The notes under the pieces: model-generated
Database searches by the model: none
Seen by the model: the letters and a program-made list of their open reading frames with translations, nothing else
What the model was told of the DNA's origin: nothing
Shown here: positions 38,145-47,807 of the stretch, piece by piece
How the letters are laid out: each line of letters starts with the position of its first letter
How positions within the stretch are numbered: position 1 is the stretch's first letter
Program-made: the position numbers and the translations under genes
NCBI RefSeq assembly: GCF_014336955.1
Contig: NZ_QRAI01000001.1
Span: forward strand, 1,054,001 to 1,118,000
Source of the DNA: Saccharophagus sp. K07
GTDB lineage: Bacteria > Pseudomonadota > Gammaproteobacteria > Pseudomonadales > Cellvibrionaceae
Direction: 5' to 3'
DNA: 64,000 nt

Positions 38145-39488
38145 ATGTCCTACGCTCGATTGTGTTTTCTAGTCTGCATTTTTATTGCGCTTGCCGCATG
38201 CGGCACCCTTGATAAAGAGAAGCGTGCAGCGGGTAGAGGCGAGCCGGCTATTTCCGGCAGTCCATTTGTGACAGTTGCGGGAAACCAATTGTTGCGTCGT
38301 GGTAGCCCCTACTATTTTGTCGGAGCCAATTTTTGGTACGGCGCTTATCTCGGCAGCACAGATGAGGGAAGGAGGCGACTGCAGAAAGAGCTCGATCAGC
38401 TCAAGTCTCTCGGCATAGATAATCTGCGTGTCTTAGCCGCATCTGAGCAGACCGAACTCTCTATGGCGGTGAGTCCCGCGCTGCATCTGACCCCCGGGCA
38501 ATATAACGAGGCTTTATTAATTGGACTGGACGTGTTGCTGGCGGAAATGGCCAAGCGCGATATGGTTGCCGTTTTGTATTTCACCAATTTCTGGCAGTGG
38601 TCCGGCGGCATGTCCCAATACATGGCTTGGTTGACTGGCGAGCCGCCGCTCGATCCGGATGTCACCAACGACTGGAGCGGATTTATGCAGAATTCCGCAA
38701 AGTTTTACCGTAGCCGGGAAGCGCAAGAGTGGTATCAACAGCTGATTCGCACCATTGTCACCCGGACAAATTCTATAACGGGTGTCCCCTACGTAGATGA
38801 TCCGACCATCATGGCCTGGCAGCTCGCCAATGAGCCGCGGCCAGGCAGCGATGAAGGTGGGCGGCCTTTTTATCCCCACTACAAGGAATGGATACAGCAG
38901 ACCGCGCAGTTTATTAAGTCACTGGATGCCAACCACTTGGTAAGCTCGGGCAGTGAAGGATCAATGGGCACCCTGCGCGATCTTGATTTATTCAGAGATG
39001 CGCATGATGTGCCGGAAATCGACTATCTGACCTTCCATTTGTGGCCGAAGAACTGGGGATGGTTCGACGTTAAAAAGGCCGAGCAGACCTATCCTCAAAC
39101 TGCCGCGAATTCCAAGGCCTATATCCTCCAACACCTTCAAGTTGCCAAAGAGCTGGGTAAACCGATTGTGCTGGAGGAGTTTGGTATTGAGCGCGATGGC
39201 GGGGATTATCGCGCGACTGCCGGAACTGGTCAGCGGGACCGTTTTTTCCGCGAGTTGTTTGGCTTTGTCGAAACCCAGGTCAAAATCGGTTCCGCATTAG
39301 TGGGAACCAATTTTTGGAGTTGGGGAGGGTTGGGCATCGCGCAATCTGCCGATTTCGTGTGGCGGCCCGGTGATCCTTTTACCGGCGATCCACCGCAGGA
39401 GCCCCAGGGGCTGAATTCGGTGTTCAGTCGCGATGCGTCCACGCTCGAAGTGGCGCGAGAGCACGCAAAGTTTATGAAGTCTCGCTAG
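38145..39488 (+). CDS. Lipid-anchored GH5 beta-mannanase
   Basis: The 447-residue protein (ATG 38145, AAAGAAGAGA upstream) starts with a lipoprotein signal (IFIALAAC, Cys about 18), so it is a surface or periplasmic lipoprotein. It has the GH5 catalytic pattern: FVGANFWYGAYLGS near the N-terminus, a general acid Glu in WQLANEPRPG, and the nucleophile Glu in IVLEEFG. The overall pattern, with VGANFWYG and FTNFWQWSGGMSQYM, is that of GH5 subfamily 7 endo-beta-mannanases, so it probably releases manno-oligosaccharides at the cell surface. It lies downstream of the GH130 gene and the epimerase remnant. An earlier in-frame ATG (38097) would add 16 residues. Confidence 0.85.
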   Translation: MSYARLCFLVCIFIALAACGTLDKEKRAAGRGEPAISGSPFVTVAGNQLLRRGSPYYFVGANFWYGAYLGSTDEGRRRLQKELDQLKSLGIDNLRVLAASEQTELSMAVSPALHLTPGQYNEALLIGLDVLLAEMAKRDMVAVLYFTNFWQWSGGMSQYMAWLTGEPPLDPDVTNDWSGFMQNSAKFYRSREAQEWYQQLIRTIVTRTNSITGVPYVDDPTIMAWQLANEPRPGSDEGGRPFYPHYKEWIQQTAQFIKSLDANHLVSSGSEGSMGTLRDLDLFRDAHDVPEIDYLTFHLWPKNWGWFDVKKAEQTYPQTAANSKAYILQHLQVAKELGKPIVLEEFGIERDGGDYRATAGTGQRDRFFRELFGFVETQVKIGSALVGTNFWSWGGLGIAQSADFVWRPGDPFTGDPPQEPQGLNSVFSRDASTLEVAREHAKFMKSR

Positions 39489-39528
39489 TTTCCCTTTGTC
39501 TCGCTGTCGCGACCCGGCGAAGTTTTGT

Positions 39529-40245
39529 ATGCTGCGCCGGTCGCATTTCCTTGAGGACAGAACCATTTCCACGTTTTACACCATTCTCGATAACCAGCCT
39601 GAATTTCTAATATTGAGCAAAAATCCTGGAGTTGCAGTTCAGGGAAATATCGGCGGCGAATCATTGCTCGATCTCGTCCGGCGCGATTTGCAGTTGCCGG
39701 AAGTGTACCCGGTGCATCGGCTGGATCTCGCCACCTCGGGGGTGTTGGTTTTGGCCAAGACGACCAGGGCCAATAGGGAATTGTCGATGACCTTTCAGGA
39801 CCGCAAAGTCCAAAAGCATTATTTGGCCATATCCGCCAAGAAGCCGGCCAAAAAACAGGGATGGGTCATCGGTGATATGGAAAAAAGTCGCAACGGCAAC
39901 TACCGTCTCTCCCGCACTATGAACAACCCGGCGCGCACGGCTTTGCGCAGTTTCGCCTGGGAGGAGGGCAGAAGAATTTGGGTGTTGCGGCCGCTGACTG
40001 GAAAAACTCATCAATTGCGCGTCGCCATGAAATCCCTCAGCGCGCCAATTATTGGTGATGAGCGTTACGGCGGACAAATGGCGGATCGGTTATATCTCCA
40101 CGCTTGGCGTTTGGGTTTCCCGTTCGAAGGGCAATGGTTTGAATACAAAGCAGAGCCATCGTCCGGACAGTTTTTTCTCAGTTCGTCCTTTCAGCATCGC
40201 TTGGCGGAGTTGGAACAGGAAGGTTCGTGGCAGTGGGAGCTCTGA
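39529..40245 (+). CDS. RluA-family pseudouridine synthase
   Basis: The protein has the RluA-family core: FLILSKNPGVAVQG, VHRLDLATSGVLVLAKT (catalytic Asp) and LTGKTHQLRVAMKSLSAPIIGDERYGG. It resembles the RluA-like TIGR01621 group. Which RNA it modifies is unknown. The start is unclear. ATG 39529 has no SD and gives 12 extra residues before the family N-terminus; an in-frame ATT at 39565 has GAGG at an eight-base spacing and matches the expected N-terminus better. The end overlaps the next gene by a TGATG. Confidence 0.8.
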   Translation: MLRRSHFLEDRTISTFYTILDNQPEFLILSKNPGVAVQGNIGGESLLDLVRRDLQLPEVYPVHRLDLATSGVLVLAKTTRANRELSMTFQDRKVQKHYLAISAKKPAKKQGWVIGDMEKSRNGNYRLSRTMNNPARTALRSFAWEEGRRIWVLRPLTGKTHQLRVAMKSLSAPIIGDERYGGQMADRLYLHAWRLGFPFEGQWFEYKAEPSSGQFFLSSSFQHRLAELEQEGSWQWEL

Positions 40246-41750
40246 TGCGGCGGGCTTTGGCGGTCGTTGTATCGGTTGGCTTGGTCGCTGTTTTAGCTCT
40301 TTGGCTGTCATATAGTGCCGATCCTCCCCAATCCCCCGAGCCTGAACTCAATTTTGTTGCAAAGCGCGCTTGCGAATTCTCTTCTCAATACCGTCTCCAT
40401 ATCGATTGTTACTGGGTGTCTTTAAAAGACGATGGCGTCGAGGCTACCTTATCCGCGGCTATATTTCGCGCAGGTCCAGACGCCGCGTCCGATCCTCTGG
40501 TTTATGTGGCCGGTGGCCCAGGGGAATCCGGAAATACCACAGCAGAGAGTTTGGAGATTTGGGATGAGTGGCTTAGCCGGCAAGCGCTTGGGCGGGATTT
40601 TGTGCTGTTGGATTTGCGTGGTTTGGCTCCCAGTGTGCCGGCTTGGGATTGTCAGGAGTACAGTGACATTTCCCGAGACCTGCTGCAGCGCAATCTGACA
40701 TTTGCGCAAGAAGCCGAAATTGTGATGCCGGTTGCCGAGCAGTGCTTGGATGCCTGGCAACAGGCCCTGACTGAGCAGGGCGGGCCAGTGCGGCAAATCC
40801 GCGATTTGCACAGCCGGCGATATGCCGATGATTTGCACCGGGCGTTACATCATCTGGGCTATCAGCAATGGAATTATCTGGCCGTTTCCTACGGCACTCG
40901 TGTTGCTCTTTTGTCTGCGACTCTGCATCAGGAAGTGCGCCGCATAATTTTGGATTCACCCTATCCGTTCGATGCAGGCAGCCTCAGCGACGGAATGATC
41001 ATTTGGGCGGAGGCCTTTGCGGAATATTGGCGCGATTGTACGGCAGCGGGCTGTGCATTCGACGAAGAGAAATTCTGGCAGTTGATGGTGGAACTGCGCA
41101 CAGAGCCCAGATGGGTTGAGGTGGAGGATTGGCGAACCAATCGCAAAGCACGTTGGTTGCTTAACGATGGTCGTTTGGCCGCGGCGATTTATACGGCGTT
41201 TTACAGTAGTGTGCTGCGCTCGGAGATTGCGGATGCTTTGGCGGAATTTGCGCGCGGCGATCACGCCAAATTGCAGTATCTACTGGAGGTTTTCTATAAC
41301 CAGGTTTTTGATTCGCGCTTTAATAGCTCTGTTTATTGGGCGGTGGAATGCAACGACAATCCGCTGGATCCCAAAGCGTCATTTGACGCGGTGTTGCAGC
41401 AAGTCGGTCGGTGGCAGCCGTATTTTTTCGTTGACTGGGAGTACAACATCTGCCGATCGTCCCATTTTCACAATGGTCAATTGCCTGCAATGCGCAAGTT
41501 GCAGATTCCTGTATTGAACGCGGTTGGCTCGCAGGATCCAATCACCACCAAAAAACACGCGCAGGCATTGATGCCGTGGTTAGCGCAAGGTTATCTGGCG
41601 GAGCTGGCGGATACCTCGCATGCGGAATTTTTTGGTGGTGACTGCGGTCAGCGACTTATCGGTTGGTTTTTGAATGCCGCTGAGGATGAGTTGCGCGCCC
41701 AATGGAGCGAACAGCTGTCTCAATGTCGACTGAGTAAGCAGGGAGACTGA
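40245..41750 (+). CDS. TAP-like alpha/beta hydrolase / peptidase
   Basis: The 501-residue protein has an N-terminal membrane anchor/signal segment (ALAVVVSVGLVAVLALWL) and then a proline-iminopeptidase/tripeptidyl-aminopeptidase-like hydrolase: VAGGPGESG oxyanion loop, LAVSYGTRVALL nucleophile elbow (Ser), and C-terminal VGSQDPIT plus DTSHAEFF providing Asp and His. It is therefore an exported peptidase-like enzyme, substrate unknown. ATG 40245 overlaps the stop of the upstream pseudouridine synthase; a GTG at 40227 is an alternative. A rhodanese gene follows 2 bases later. Confidence 0.8.
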   Translation: MRRALAVVVSVGLVAVLALWLSYSADPPQSPEPELNFVAKRACEFSSQYRLHIDCYWVSLKDDGVEATLSAAIFRAGPDAASDPLVYVAGGPGESGNTTAESLEIWDEWLSRQALGRDFVLLDLRGLAPSVPAWDCQEYSDISRDLLQRNLTFAQEAEIVMPVAEQCLDAWQQALTEQGGPVRQIRDLHSRRYADDLHRALHHLGYQQWNYLAVSYGTRVALLSATLHQEVRRIILDSPYPFDAGSLSDGMIIWAEAFAEYWRDCTAAGCAFDEEKFWQLMVELRTEPRWVEVEDWRTNRKARWLLNDGRLAAAIYTAFYSSVLRSEIADALAEFARGDHAKLQYLLEVFYNQVFDSRFNSSVYWAVECNDNPLDPKASFDAVLQQVGRWQPYFFVDWEYNICRSSHFHNGQLPAMRKLQIPVLNAVGSQDPITTKKHAQALMPWLAQGYLAELADTSHAEFFGGDCGQRLIGWFLNAAEDELRAQWSEQLSQCRLSKQGD

Positions 41751-41752
41751 CC

Positions 41753-42118
41753 ATGCGTCTGCCGAAGGGTTTTTTGTTATTGCTTGCTGGATTATTCGCG
41801 CTACTATGCGCGCCGGTTTTTGCTGAAGATCAGAAGAATGGGGGAAAAATGACGATTTGGATTGATGTTCGCACGCCAGAGGAATACGCCCAGGGCCATA
41901 TCCCGGGTTCCATCAATATTCCGTATGAAATTATCGGCCAGGAAATTAACAGCGTGACCCGCGATGTTGATTCCGATATCCGTGTCTACTGCCGAACTGG
42001 CCGCCGATCTGGTATAGCCATGGATACGCTGAAAGGCCTTGGTTTTGCCAATGTCATCAACGAGGGCGGTTTCGAGGACTTGCTCAATCGTAAAGCTCAA
42101 GGTGAGCCTATTCCTTAA
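41753..42118 (+). CDS. PspE-type single-domain periplasmic rhodanese
   Basis: The 121-residue protein has a signal peptide (LLLLAGLFALLCAPVFA) and one rhodanese domain with active-site Cys in VYCRTGRRSG and the WIDVRTPEEYAQGHIPGSINIPY pattern. It is a periplasmic sulfurtransferase. It starts 2 bases after the previous gene's stop, so the two are co-transcribed. Confidence 0.88.
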   Translation: MRLPKGFLLLLAGLFALLCAPVFAEDQKNGGKMTIWIDVRTPEEYAQGHIPGSINIPYEIIGQEINSVTRDVDSDIRVYCRTGRRSGIAMDTLKGLGFANVINEGGFEDLLNRKAQGEPIP

Positions 42119-42140
42119 AGGTTCTAAGTGTTCGCCTGAG

Positions 42141-43175
42141 TTAAGCGCGTAAGGCGAACACTTTGAACTGACGATTATCCTGCAGCAGATCAATTTTGCT
42201 AAAGAGCCCCGCCGCTTTCTTTTCCAGGGGAATAAAGCTATTTACAACGAAAAGGGTTGTTCCGTTATTTGCCAGTTTTGTTTTTGCCGCGGTCAGAAAT
42301 TCCTGCGTCAAATCACCATCTACAGAAAATCCGCGGTGAAAAGGCGGATTGCATAAAATCAGATCAAATTTCCCTTCGACCTTATCTCCTTTGTCTCCGG
42401 CAACCACTTCAACGTTGAGCCCGCGTGCAGCAGCATTTTTTTGTGTGCAGAGAAGAGCACCGGCATTGTTATCTGTGGCAACTCGGCGTTCGCAGTTAAT
42501 CCAATTGCTCGCGAAAGTGAGAAATCCGTAACCGCAGCCGAGATCCAAAATACTTTTGGCCGTTTCCCAAGCGGGTGTGTGTTCCATCAGTTGCTCTATC
42601 AGCAACGTGCTACCCGCATCAATTTTGTCCCAGCCGAACACCCCGGGTTTGCTGAAAATTGCAACGCCGTCCCAGGAACTGATTTCGACCAGTTCATGGT
42701 ACGAATCGTTTTTTTCAATTTTGCCTTCAGCCGTTTTGGTCAAACTGCCGCAATAGGCCATGCCGTGTTTTTTTAACCGGCTGTCAGAGGAAAAAATTTC
42801 GCATGCGAAATCCCAGCAGGTTTTGATCCCTTCGTTTTTTTCGCCAGCAATATGCAATGCGCCGCCAGGCGTTAAATGGTTCCAGGCTTCTTGAATCAGG
42901 TGCTGGTTAATGGCTTTTTCTTTACAAATGCGCAGATAAATATGGGTGTACTGGTGATCAGATGCGAATTCCCAGTCGCAAAAGGTGGTCGGAATTCCGT
43001 ATTTTTCCGCCGCGACTGCCTGGTCGAATCGGTTGGTCAGCACATCAATGGAGCGATTTGTCGCTTTGATCTGCGGCCAAATATCCCTGCCACTCTCATC
43101 CGCAAGCCAAAGACCATTGCCGTCGCTGGAGCGCATAAGCTGCAAGAGAATTTGAGTGCTGGAATCCATGGTCAT
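42141..43175 (-). CDS. rsmC: 16S rRNA (guanine-1207-N2) methyltransferase RsmC-like
   Basis: The 344-residue protein has two methyltransferase-like halves, the second with SILDLGCGYGFLTF and the catalytic ILCNPPFHRGFSVD segment, matching RsmC (G1207 of 16S rRNA) and its paralogue RlmG. Length fits RsmC. It overlaps the start of rsuA by four bases and so belongs to a same-strand set with rsuA and folD. Confidence 0.85.
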   Translation of the reverse strand: MTMDSSTQILLQLMRSSDGNGLWLADESGRDIWPQIKATNRSIDVLTNRFDQAVAAEKYGIPTTFCDWEFASDHQYTHIYLRICKEKAINQHLIQEAWNHLTPGGALHIAGEKNEGIKTCWDFACEIFSSDSRLKKHGMAYCGSLTKTAEGKIEKNDSYHELVEISSWDGVAIFSKPGVFGWDKIDAGSTLLIEQLMEHTPAWETAKSILDLGCGYGFLTFASNWINCERRVATDNNAGALLCTQKNAAARGLNVEVVAGDKGDKVEGKFDLILCNPPFHRGFSVDGDLTQEFLTAAKTKLANNGTTLFVVNSFIPLEKKAAGLFSKIDLLQDNRQFKVFALRA

Positions 43176-43864
43176 AGGCTGCGTACTTCATCTTGTGTCA
43201 GATGGCGGAACTCACCCGGTTGAAGCGAGGGGTCAAGGGTCAATGAGCCAATTGATTCCCGACGAAGCTGGGCCACATGGTTGCCGACCGCTGCAAACAT
43301 GCGTTTCACTTGATGGTAGCGACCTTCTCTAAGGCGGATGCGTACCTGATTGGGTGTCAGGATCTCAATTTGGCAGGGCAGGGTGGGTTTTTCCTCGGAG
43401 CGAAGAAGTACGCCTTGTTCTAGCTCGCTTACAGACTCTTGCGTGATTGGCTCAGCCAGCTCTACCCAATAAACCTTGTCACAGCGACTATTGGGCGCAG
43501 TAACGCGGTGGTTCCACTGACCGTCGGTTGTCAGCAGAAGCAGGCCGGTGGTGTCGAGATCCAGACGGCCGACAATTTGTAGAGGTTCGGTGGGATGCAG
43601 ATCCCGCGGCAGCAGATCCAATACCGTTGGGTGAAGACCATCGGTATTGGCGCATACGTATCCCGCAGGCTTATGAAGCATAAGGTAGACAGGTTCGGGC
43701 AGGCGAATGACCTCATCATCGAGGGTCACCTGCTCACCTTTGATCTGCAAACCAGGGTCTTGAACAACTTGGCCGTCCACGGCAACGAGGCCGTTTTTGA
43801 TGCAACGATGTGCATCGCGGCGCGTCAGCTGCGTGGCGGCACAGAGGAATTTATCCAACCTCAT
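43172..43864 (-). CDS. rsuA: 16S rRNA pseudouridine(516) synthase
   Basis: RsuA isomerises U516 of 16S rRNA. The 230-residue protein has an N-terminal S4-like domain ([31 protein letters not shown]), [11 protein letters not shown], and the catalytic [18 protein letters not shown]. It overlaps folD's stop and rsmC's start by four bases each (ATGA), indicating translational coupling across three genes. Other RsuA-family members (RluE, RluB) are possible but this architecture fits RsuA best. Confidence 0.88.
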   Translation of the reverse strand: MRLDKFLCAATQLTRRDAHRCIKNGLVAVDGQVVQDPGLQIKGEQVTLDDEVIRLPEPVYLMLHKPAGYVCANTDGLHPTVLDLLPRDLHPTEPLQIVGRLDLDTTGLLLLTTDGQWNHRVTAPNSRCDKVYWVELAEPITQESVSELEQGVLLRSEEKPTLPCQIEILTPNQVRIRLREGRYHQVKRMFAAVGNHVAQLRRESIGSLTLDPSLQPGEFRHLTQDEVRSL

Positions 43865-44709
43865 TTGTTGACGAGGCTTTTTTCACCTGCGTCTACGGTC
43901 TGATAAATCAGCGTATTGATAGTCATTGGGCCGACGCCGCCAGGAACAGGGGTAATCGCAGCAGCTCGTTCTGCCAGAGGCCCTAATTCGATGTCGCCGA
44001 CACCGCCCGGATGGTAACCCGCGTCAACTACCACAGCGCCGTCTTTGATCCACTCGGCTTTAATGAACTCTGGCTTACCTACGGCGCCAACGACTATGTC
44101 TGCGCGTTTGATGTGTTCTTCCAGATTTTGCGTCTTGGAATGGCAAATGGTGACGGTGGCATTAGCGTTGAGCAGCATCAGAGCCATGGGTTTGCCCAGG
44201 ATTGGACTTCGTCCAACCACTACCGCATGTTTGCCTGCGAGTGGGATGTTATAGGCTTCCAGTAAACGCATAATGCCTTTTGGGGTGGCGCAACCATAAG
44301 CGTGCTCTCCCATGGCCATGCGTCCAAAGCCCAAGCAGGTCACACCATCCACATCTTTATTCAGAGCGATAGCGTCAAAGCAGGCGCGCTCATCGATTTG
44401 AGATGGAACCGGGTGCTGCAGCAATATGCCGTGGACGTTGGGGTTTTGGTTGAGTTCGTGGATTTTGGCCAATAACTGCTCGGTAGTGGTGTCGTTGGGC
44501 AGTTCGACTTTGAGTGAATCCATGCCGATGCGGGCGCAGGCGTTGCCTTTCATTTTGACGTAGGTGGCAGATGCTGGATCGTCGCCGACGAGAATGGTGG
44601 CCAGAATAGGCGTGGATCCGCTGGCTGCTTGGATAGCTTTAACTCTCTCCGCCAGTTCTGTTTCGGTTTTTTGTGCCAAGGCTTTGCCGTCAAGTATGAG
44701 TGCCGTCAT
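43861..44709 (-). CDS. folD: Methylenetetrahydrofolate dehydrogenase/cyclohydrolase
   Basis: FolD interconverts 5,10-methylene-, methenyl- and 10-formyl-tetrahydrofolate. The 282-residue protein from ATG 44709 has [14 protein letters not shown] (catalytic Lys), [11 protein letters not shown] and [16 protein letters not shown] motifs and [10 protein letters not shown] near the end. An in-frame start at 44757 adds 16 residues. First gene of the folD-rsuA-rsmC set, transcribed away from the tRNA operon. Confidence 0.97.
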   Translation of the reverse strand: MTALILDGKALAQKTETELAERVKAIQAASGSTPILATILVGDDPASATYVKMKGNACARIGMDSLKVELPNDTTTEQLLAKIHELNQNPNVHGILLQHPVPSQIDERACFDAIALNKDVDGVTCLGFGRMAMGEHAYGCATPKGIMRLLEAYNIPLAGKHAVVVGRSPILGKPMALMLLNANATVTICHSKTQNLEEHIKRADIVVGAVGKPEFIKAEWIKDGAVVVDAGYHPGGVGDIELGPLAERAAAITPVPGGVGPMTINTLIYQTVDAGEKSLVNK

Positions 44710-44854
44710 GATCCGGTTCCGTAAAAGTGCAGATGGGAAGGGCGCGCATTTTCCCATACCGATGCGATAGCGCCAACGTTTCCGATCTTTTTATTCGTTT
44801 TCCGTTTGTGCAGGGGCTTTGAAAAGAGAATTTCGCAGAACTGTTTTTTTGCCG

Positions 44855-44883
44855 TTGACGAGGCAAGGGACGATGAGTATTAT
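44855..44883 (+). promoter_or_regulatory. Sigma-70 promoter of the tRNA-Pro/Arg/His operon
   Basis: TTGACG (44855-44860), 17-base spacer, TATTAT (44878-44883), followed by a GC-rich GCGC discriminator of the type seen at stringently controlled stable-RNA promoters. Near consensus and correctly placed, about 50 bases upstream of tRNA-Pro. Confidence 0.82.
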
Positions 44884-44932
44884 GCGCACCTCTCGACGGG
44901 CGGGTAGCAAAGTAAGCCCCATCGAGTTTTGT

Positions 44933-45009
44933 CGGAGTGTAGCGCAGTCTGGTAGCGCGTCTGCTTTGGGAGCAGAATGTCGGGGGTTCGAATCCCTCCA
45001 CTCCGACCA
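44933..45009 (+). tRNA. tRNA-Pro (TGG)
   Basis: A full 77-base tRNA: acceptor CGGAGTG with CACTCCG, D-arm GCGC/GCGC, anticodon loop TTTGGGA (anticodon TGG), T-arm GGTTCGAAT and an encoded CCA. Reads CCA/CCN proline codons. First of three tRNAs. Confidence 0.96.
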
Positions 45010-45101
45010 TTCCTGAGACGGTCGACTGCCTGTGACCCCACGTGCAGAGCGATTATCCAGATCGAGCCTATAACTCGCTCCGGTTAACAACAGTAGCAAG
45101 A

Positions 45102-45178
<77 letters not shown>

Positions 45179-45204
45179 TCCACACTGGTGTCCCGGTGTC
45201 AATG

Positions 45205-45280
45205 GTGACTGTAGCTCAGTTGGTAGAGCCCTGGATTGTGATTCCAGTGGTCGCGGGTTCGAGCCCCGTCAGTCACCCCA
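45205..45280 (+). tRNA. tRNA-His (GTG)
   Basis: A 76-base tRNA with anticodon loop TTGTGAT (anticodon GTG), stem CTGGA/TCCAG, and an encoded CCA. The base before it is G, and the discriminator is C, as expected for the extra G(-1) of tRNA-His. It is 26 bases after tRNA-Arg. Confidence 0.96.
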
Positions 45281-45418
45281 TCCGTATTCTCTCCTGGTTC
45301 TTCTTACTCGTTTGTGTCGATAATTTTTCCATAATTTCTCTTGTTCCTTTTTTGCGGCTATGCCGTTCTGTATTCTGTTTTAATCACACCCCTCCTGCAT
45401 TAATATCTACGCGGCAAG

Positions 45419-45442
45419 GCCCACAGACGTGGGCGCATTTTT
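45419..45442 (+). terminator. Probable terminator of the tRNA operon
   Basis: GCCCAC (45419-45424) pairs with GTGGGC (45429-45434), loop AGAC, and TTTTT follows at 45438-45442. It is 140 bases after tRNA-His and before rmlA. The stem is short but GC-rich. Confidence 0.6.
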
Positions 45443-45511
45443 GCTTACAATTTGCACTCAAAATTCTGATTTGCCATCCATCTAAAACACTAAGCTAAGC
45501 GGGGTAATGGC

Positions 45512-46390
45512 TTGAGAAAAGGAATCATATTGGCCGGTGGCAGCGGCACCCGTCTCTATCCGCTCACTCAGGTTGTCAGTAAACAGCTGATGCCTGTCTA
45601 CGATAAACCCATGATCTATTACCCGCTCGCGACCTTGATGCAGGCCGGTATCCGCGAGATTTTGATCATTACAACGCCCCTTGAGCGTGCGCGGTTTGAA
45701 GCCTTGCTCGGCAATGGAGAGCAATTTGGAATAGAAATCCAGTACGCGGTCCAACCATCTCCTGACGGTCTTGCACAAGCGTTTATTATCGGTGAATCCT
45801 TTTTGAATGGCGCATCAGCGGCCCTAGTTCTGGGAGATAATCTGTTCTACGGCCACGATCTTGTGAAATCGCTGAAAACTGCAGCGGCGCAAGAAAGGGG
45901 CGGCACTGTTTTCGGTTATCACGTAGCCAATCCGCAAGCTTATGGCGTGGTGGAGTTCGACTCGACCGGCAAAGTGCTTTCACTTGAAGAAAAACCCGCC
46001 AAGCCAAAATCCAACTATGCCGTTCCTGGCATCTACTTCTTCGACCAAAACGTCGTCGAATACGCGAAAAATGTGAAACCCTCTGCGCGAGGAGAGTTGG
46101 AAATCATCGATGTGATTAATCAATATCTCAGCGCGGGTAATTTGCGTGTGGAAATTATGGGGCGAGGAACTGCGTGGCTGGATACTGGGACGCACGATGA
46201 TTTATTGGCTGCGGCACAATTTATCGCCACCCTCGACAAGCGCCAAGGCTTAAAAGTGAACTGCCCGGAAGAAGTTGCTTATCGCAACGGCTGGATTACC
46301 GCAGAACGCCTGTGTGAGATCGCCGAACCCTTGAGAAAAAGCGGTTATGGTGAGTATCTGTTGAAACTCATAGAGCGCCGGGTGTTTTAA
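45512..46390 (+). CDS. rmlA: Glucose-1-phosphate thymidylyltransferase
   Basis: RmlA makes dTDP-glucose from glucose 1-phosphate and dTTP, the first step to dTDP-L-rhamnose. The 292-residue protein begins [19 protein letters not shown] (nucleotide loop) and has VLGDNLFYG and [22 protein letters not shown]. The start is TTG at 45512, with GGGG about eight bases upstream; no ATG fits. The stop overlaps the rmlC ATG by one base. Confidence 0.96.
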   Translation: MRKGIILAGGSGTRLYPLTQVVSKQLMPVYDKPMIYYPLATLMQAGIREILIITTPLERARFEALLGNGEQFGIEIQYAVQPSPDGLAQAFIIGESFLNGASAALVLGDNLFYGHDLVKSLKTAAAQERGGTVFGYHVANPQAYGVVEFDSTGKVLSLEEKPAKPKSNYAVPGIYFFDQNVVEYAKNVKPSARGELEIIDVINQYLSAGNLRVEIMGRGTAWLDTGTHDDLLAAAQFIATLDKRQGLKVNCPEEVAYRNGWITAERLCEIAEPLRKSGYGEYLLKLIERRVF

Positions 46391-46938
46391 TGAAATTTAT
46401 CGATACCAGCATCCCTGATGTAAAAATTTTGGAGCCGTCTGTTTTTGGTGATGAGCGCGGATTTTTTATGGAGACGTTTCGCGCTGAGGAATTTGAAAAA
46501 CAGACCGGCGCTCGACCATTTGTCCAGGACAATCACAGCAAGTCCGCTCACGGTATTTTGCGAGGATTGCATTATCAATTAGAGCAAACACAAGGCAAGC
46601 TCGTCCGTGTTGTCGCTGGTGCTGTATTTGATGTGGCGGTGGATATGCGGCGGTCATCGCCAACATTTGGTAAATGGGTGGGTGTTGAGTTATCCGCGGA
46701 CAACAAACGCCAGTTGTGGGTGCCTGAGGGCTTCGCGCACGGATTTTATGTGCTAAGCGAATTTGCTGAGTTCGTTTATAAGTGCACCGATTATTATCAT
46801 CCGCAATCCGAAGTTTCTTTGTTGTGGAACGATCCGGAAATTGGCATTGAATGGCCTTTGGTCGGGGGTGCGCAACCAAAGTTATCAGCCAAAGATCTCA
46901 ACGGCTTGTCGTTTACACAAGCTCCAAAATTTGATTGA
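46390..46938 (+). CDS. rmlC: dTDP-4-dehydrorhamnose 3,5-epimerase
   Basis: RmlC epimerises C3 and C5 of the 4-keto sugar. The 182-residue cupin has FVQDNHSKSAHGILRGLHYQ (catalytic His), and the LWVPEGFAHGFYVLSE segment. Overlaps the rmlA stop by one base, so co-translated. Confidence 0.97.
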   Translation: MKFIDTSIPDVKILEPSVFGDERGFFMETFRAEEFEKQTGARPFVQDNHSKSAHGILRGLHYQLEQTQGKLVRVVAGAVFDVAVDMRRSSPTFGKWVGVELSADNKRQLWVPEGFAHGFYVLSEFAEFVYKCTDYYHPQSEVSLLWNDPEIGIEWPLVGGAQPKLSAKDLNGLSFTQAPKFD

Positions 46939-46946
46939 GGGACTAT

Positions 46947-47807
46947 ATGCGCATTTTGATCGTTGGCAAAAACGGACAGTTGGCCTGGGAGCTAGAGTGT
47001 TCAAGCCCGGGCGAACATCAAGTGCAGGCCTATAGTCGCGAACAATTAAATATCTGTGAGCCAGCGAGAATTCATGATGCTTTTCGGGAATTAAATCCCG
47101 AAGTCGTGATTAATTGTGGAGCTTACACCGCAGTTGACAAGGCGGAGTCAGATGCAATGGCGGCTTACGCCATCAACGAGGGCGGGGTTCGCAATCTGGC
47201 GCTTGCTTGTCAAGAATACGGTGTCCGACTTTTGCATGTATCGACTGATTTTGTGTTTGACGGCAAAAATCACGTCCCTTATTTGCCAGAGGATCGAGCT
47301 CATCCGCTGAGTGTGTATGGCGCGTCCAAATATGCGGGTGAACAGGTTCTACGGGACTTGTTGCCGCAATCCGTGATTGTGCGCACGTCGTGGGTTTATT
47401 CGTCGAATGGCAATAATTTTGTTAAGACGATTTTGCGGCTGATAAAAGAAAAACCTCAGATCAATGTGGTGGCCGATCAAATTGGCAGTCCCACTTGGGC
47501 AAAGGGGTTGGCTCAATGGTTGTGGCAGATTGTTGCCAAACCAGAAGTGTCCGGCGTATTTCATTGGAGTGATGCCGGCGTGGCCTCTTGGTACGATTTT
47601 GCTGTCGCGATTCAAGAGCTCGCCTTTGAAAAAGGTCTTATAGAAAAGCAAATACCAATCAATCCTATTCCTTCCGAAGCATATCCGACGCCTGCGCGGC
47701 GACCCAATTATTCGGTTCTGGATAAGCGATCCGCAGAAGCGGCCGCGGATATCAAAACAGCTCACTGGCGGCAGCAGCTGTCAAAAATGTTGGATGAATT
47801 GAAATGA
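46947..47807 (+). CDS. rmlD: dTDP-4-dehydrorhamnose reductase
   Basis: RmlD reduces the 4-keto intermediate to dTDP-L-rhamnose. The 286-residue SDR has LIVGKNGQLAWEL at the N-terminus and the YGASKYAGE active-site motif. From ATG 46947 (GAGGGA upstream); a TTG at 46935 is a less likely start. It overlaps the next gene by four bases. Confidence 0.94.
   Translation: MRILIVGKNGQLAWELECSSPGEHQVQAYSREQLNICEPARIHDAFRELNPEVVINCGAYTAVDKAESDAMAAYAINEGGVRNLALACQEYGVRLLHVSTDFVFDGKNHVPYLPEDRAHPLSVYGASKYAGEQVLRDLLPQSVIVRTSWVYSSNGNNFVKTILRLIKEKPQINVVADQIGSPTWAKGLAQWLWQIVAKPEVSGVFHWSDAGVASWYDFAVAIQELAFEKGLIEKQIPINPIPSEAYPTPARRPNYSVLDKRSAEAAADIKTAHWRQQLSKMLDELK

Noticed and set aside
40573-40959. Minus-strand frame over the TAP-like hydrolase
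   Set aside because: Shadow of a confident gene; no start signal.
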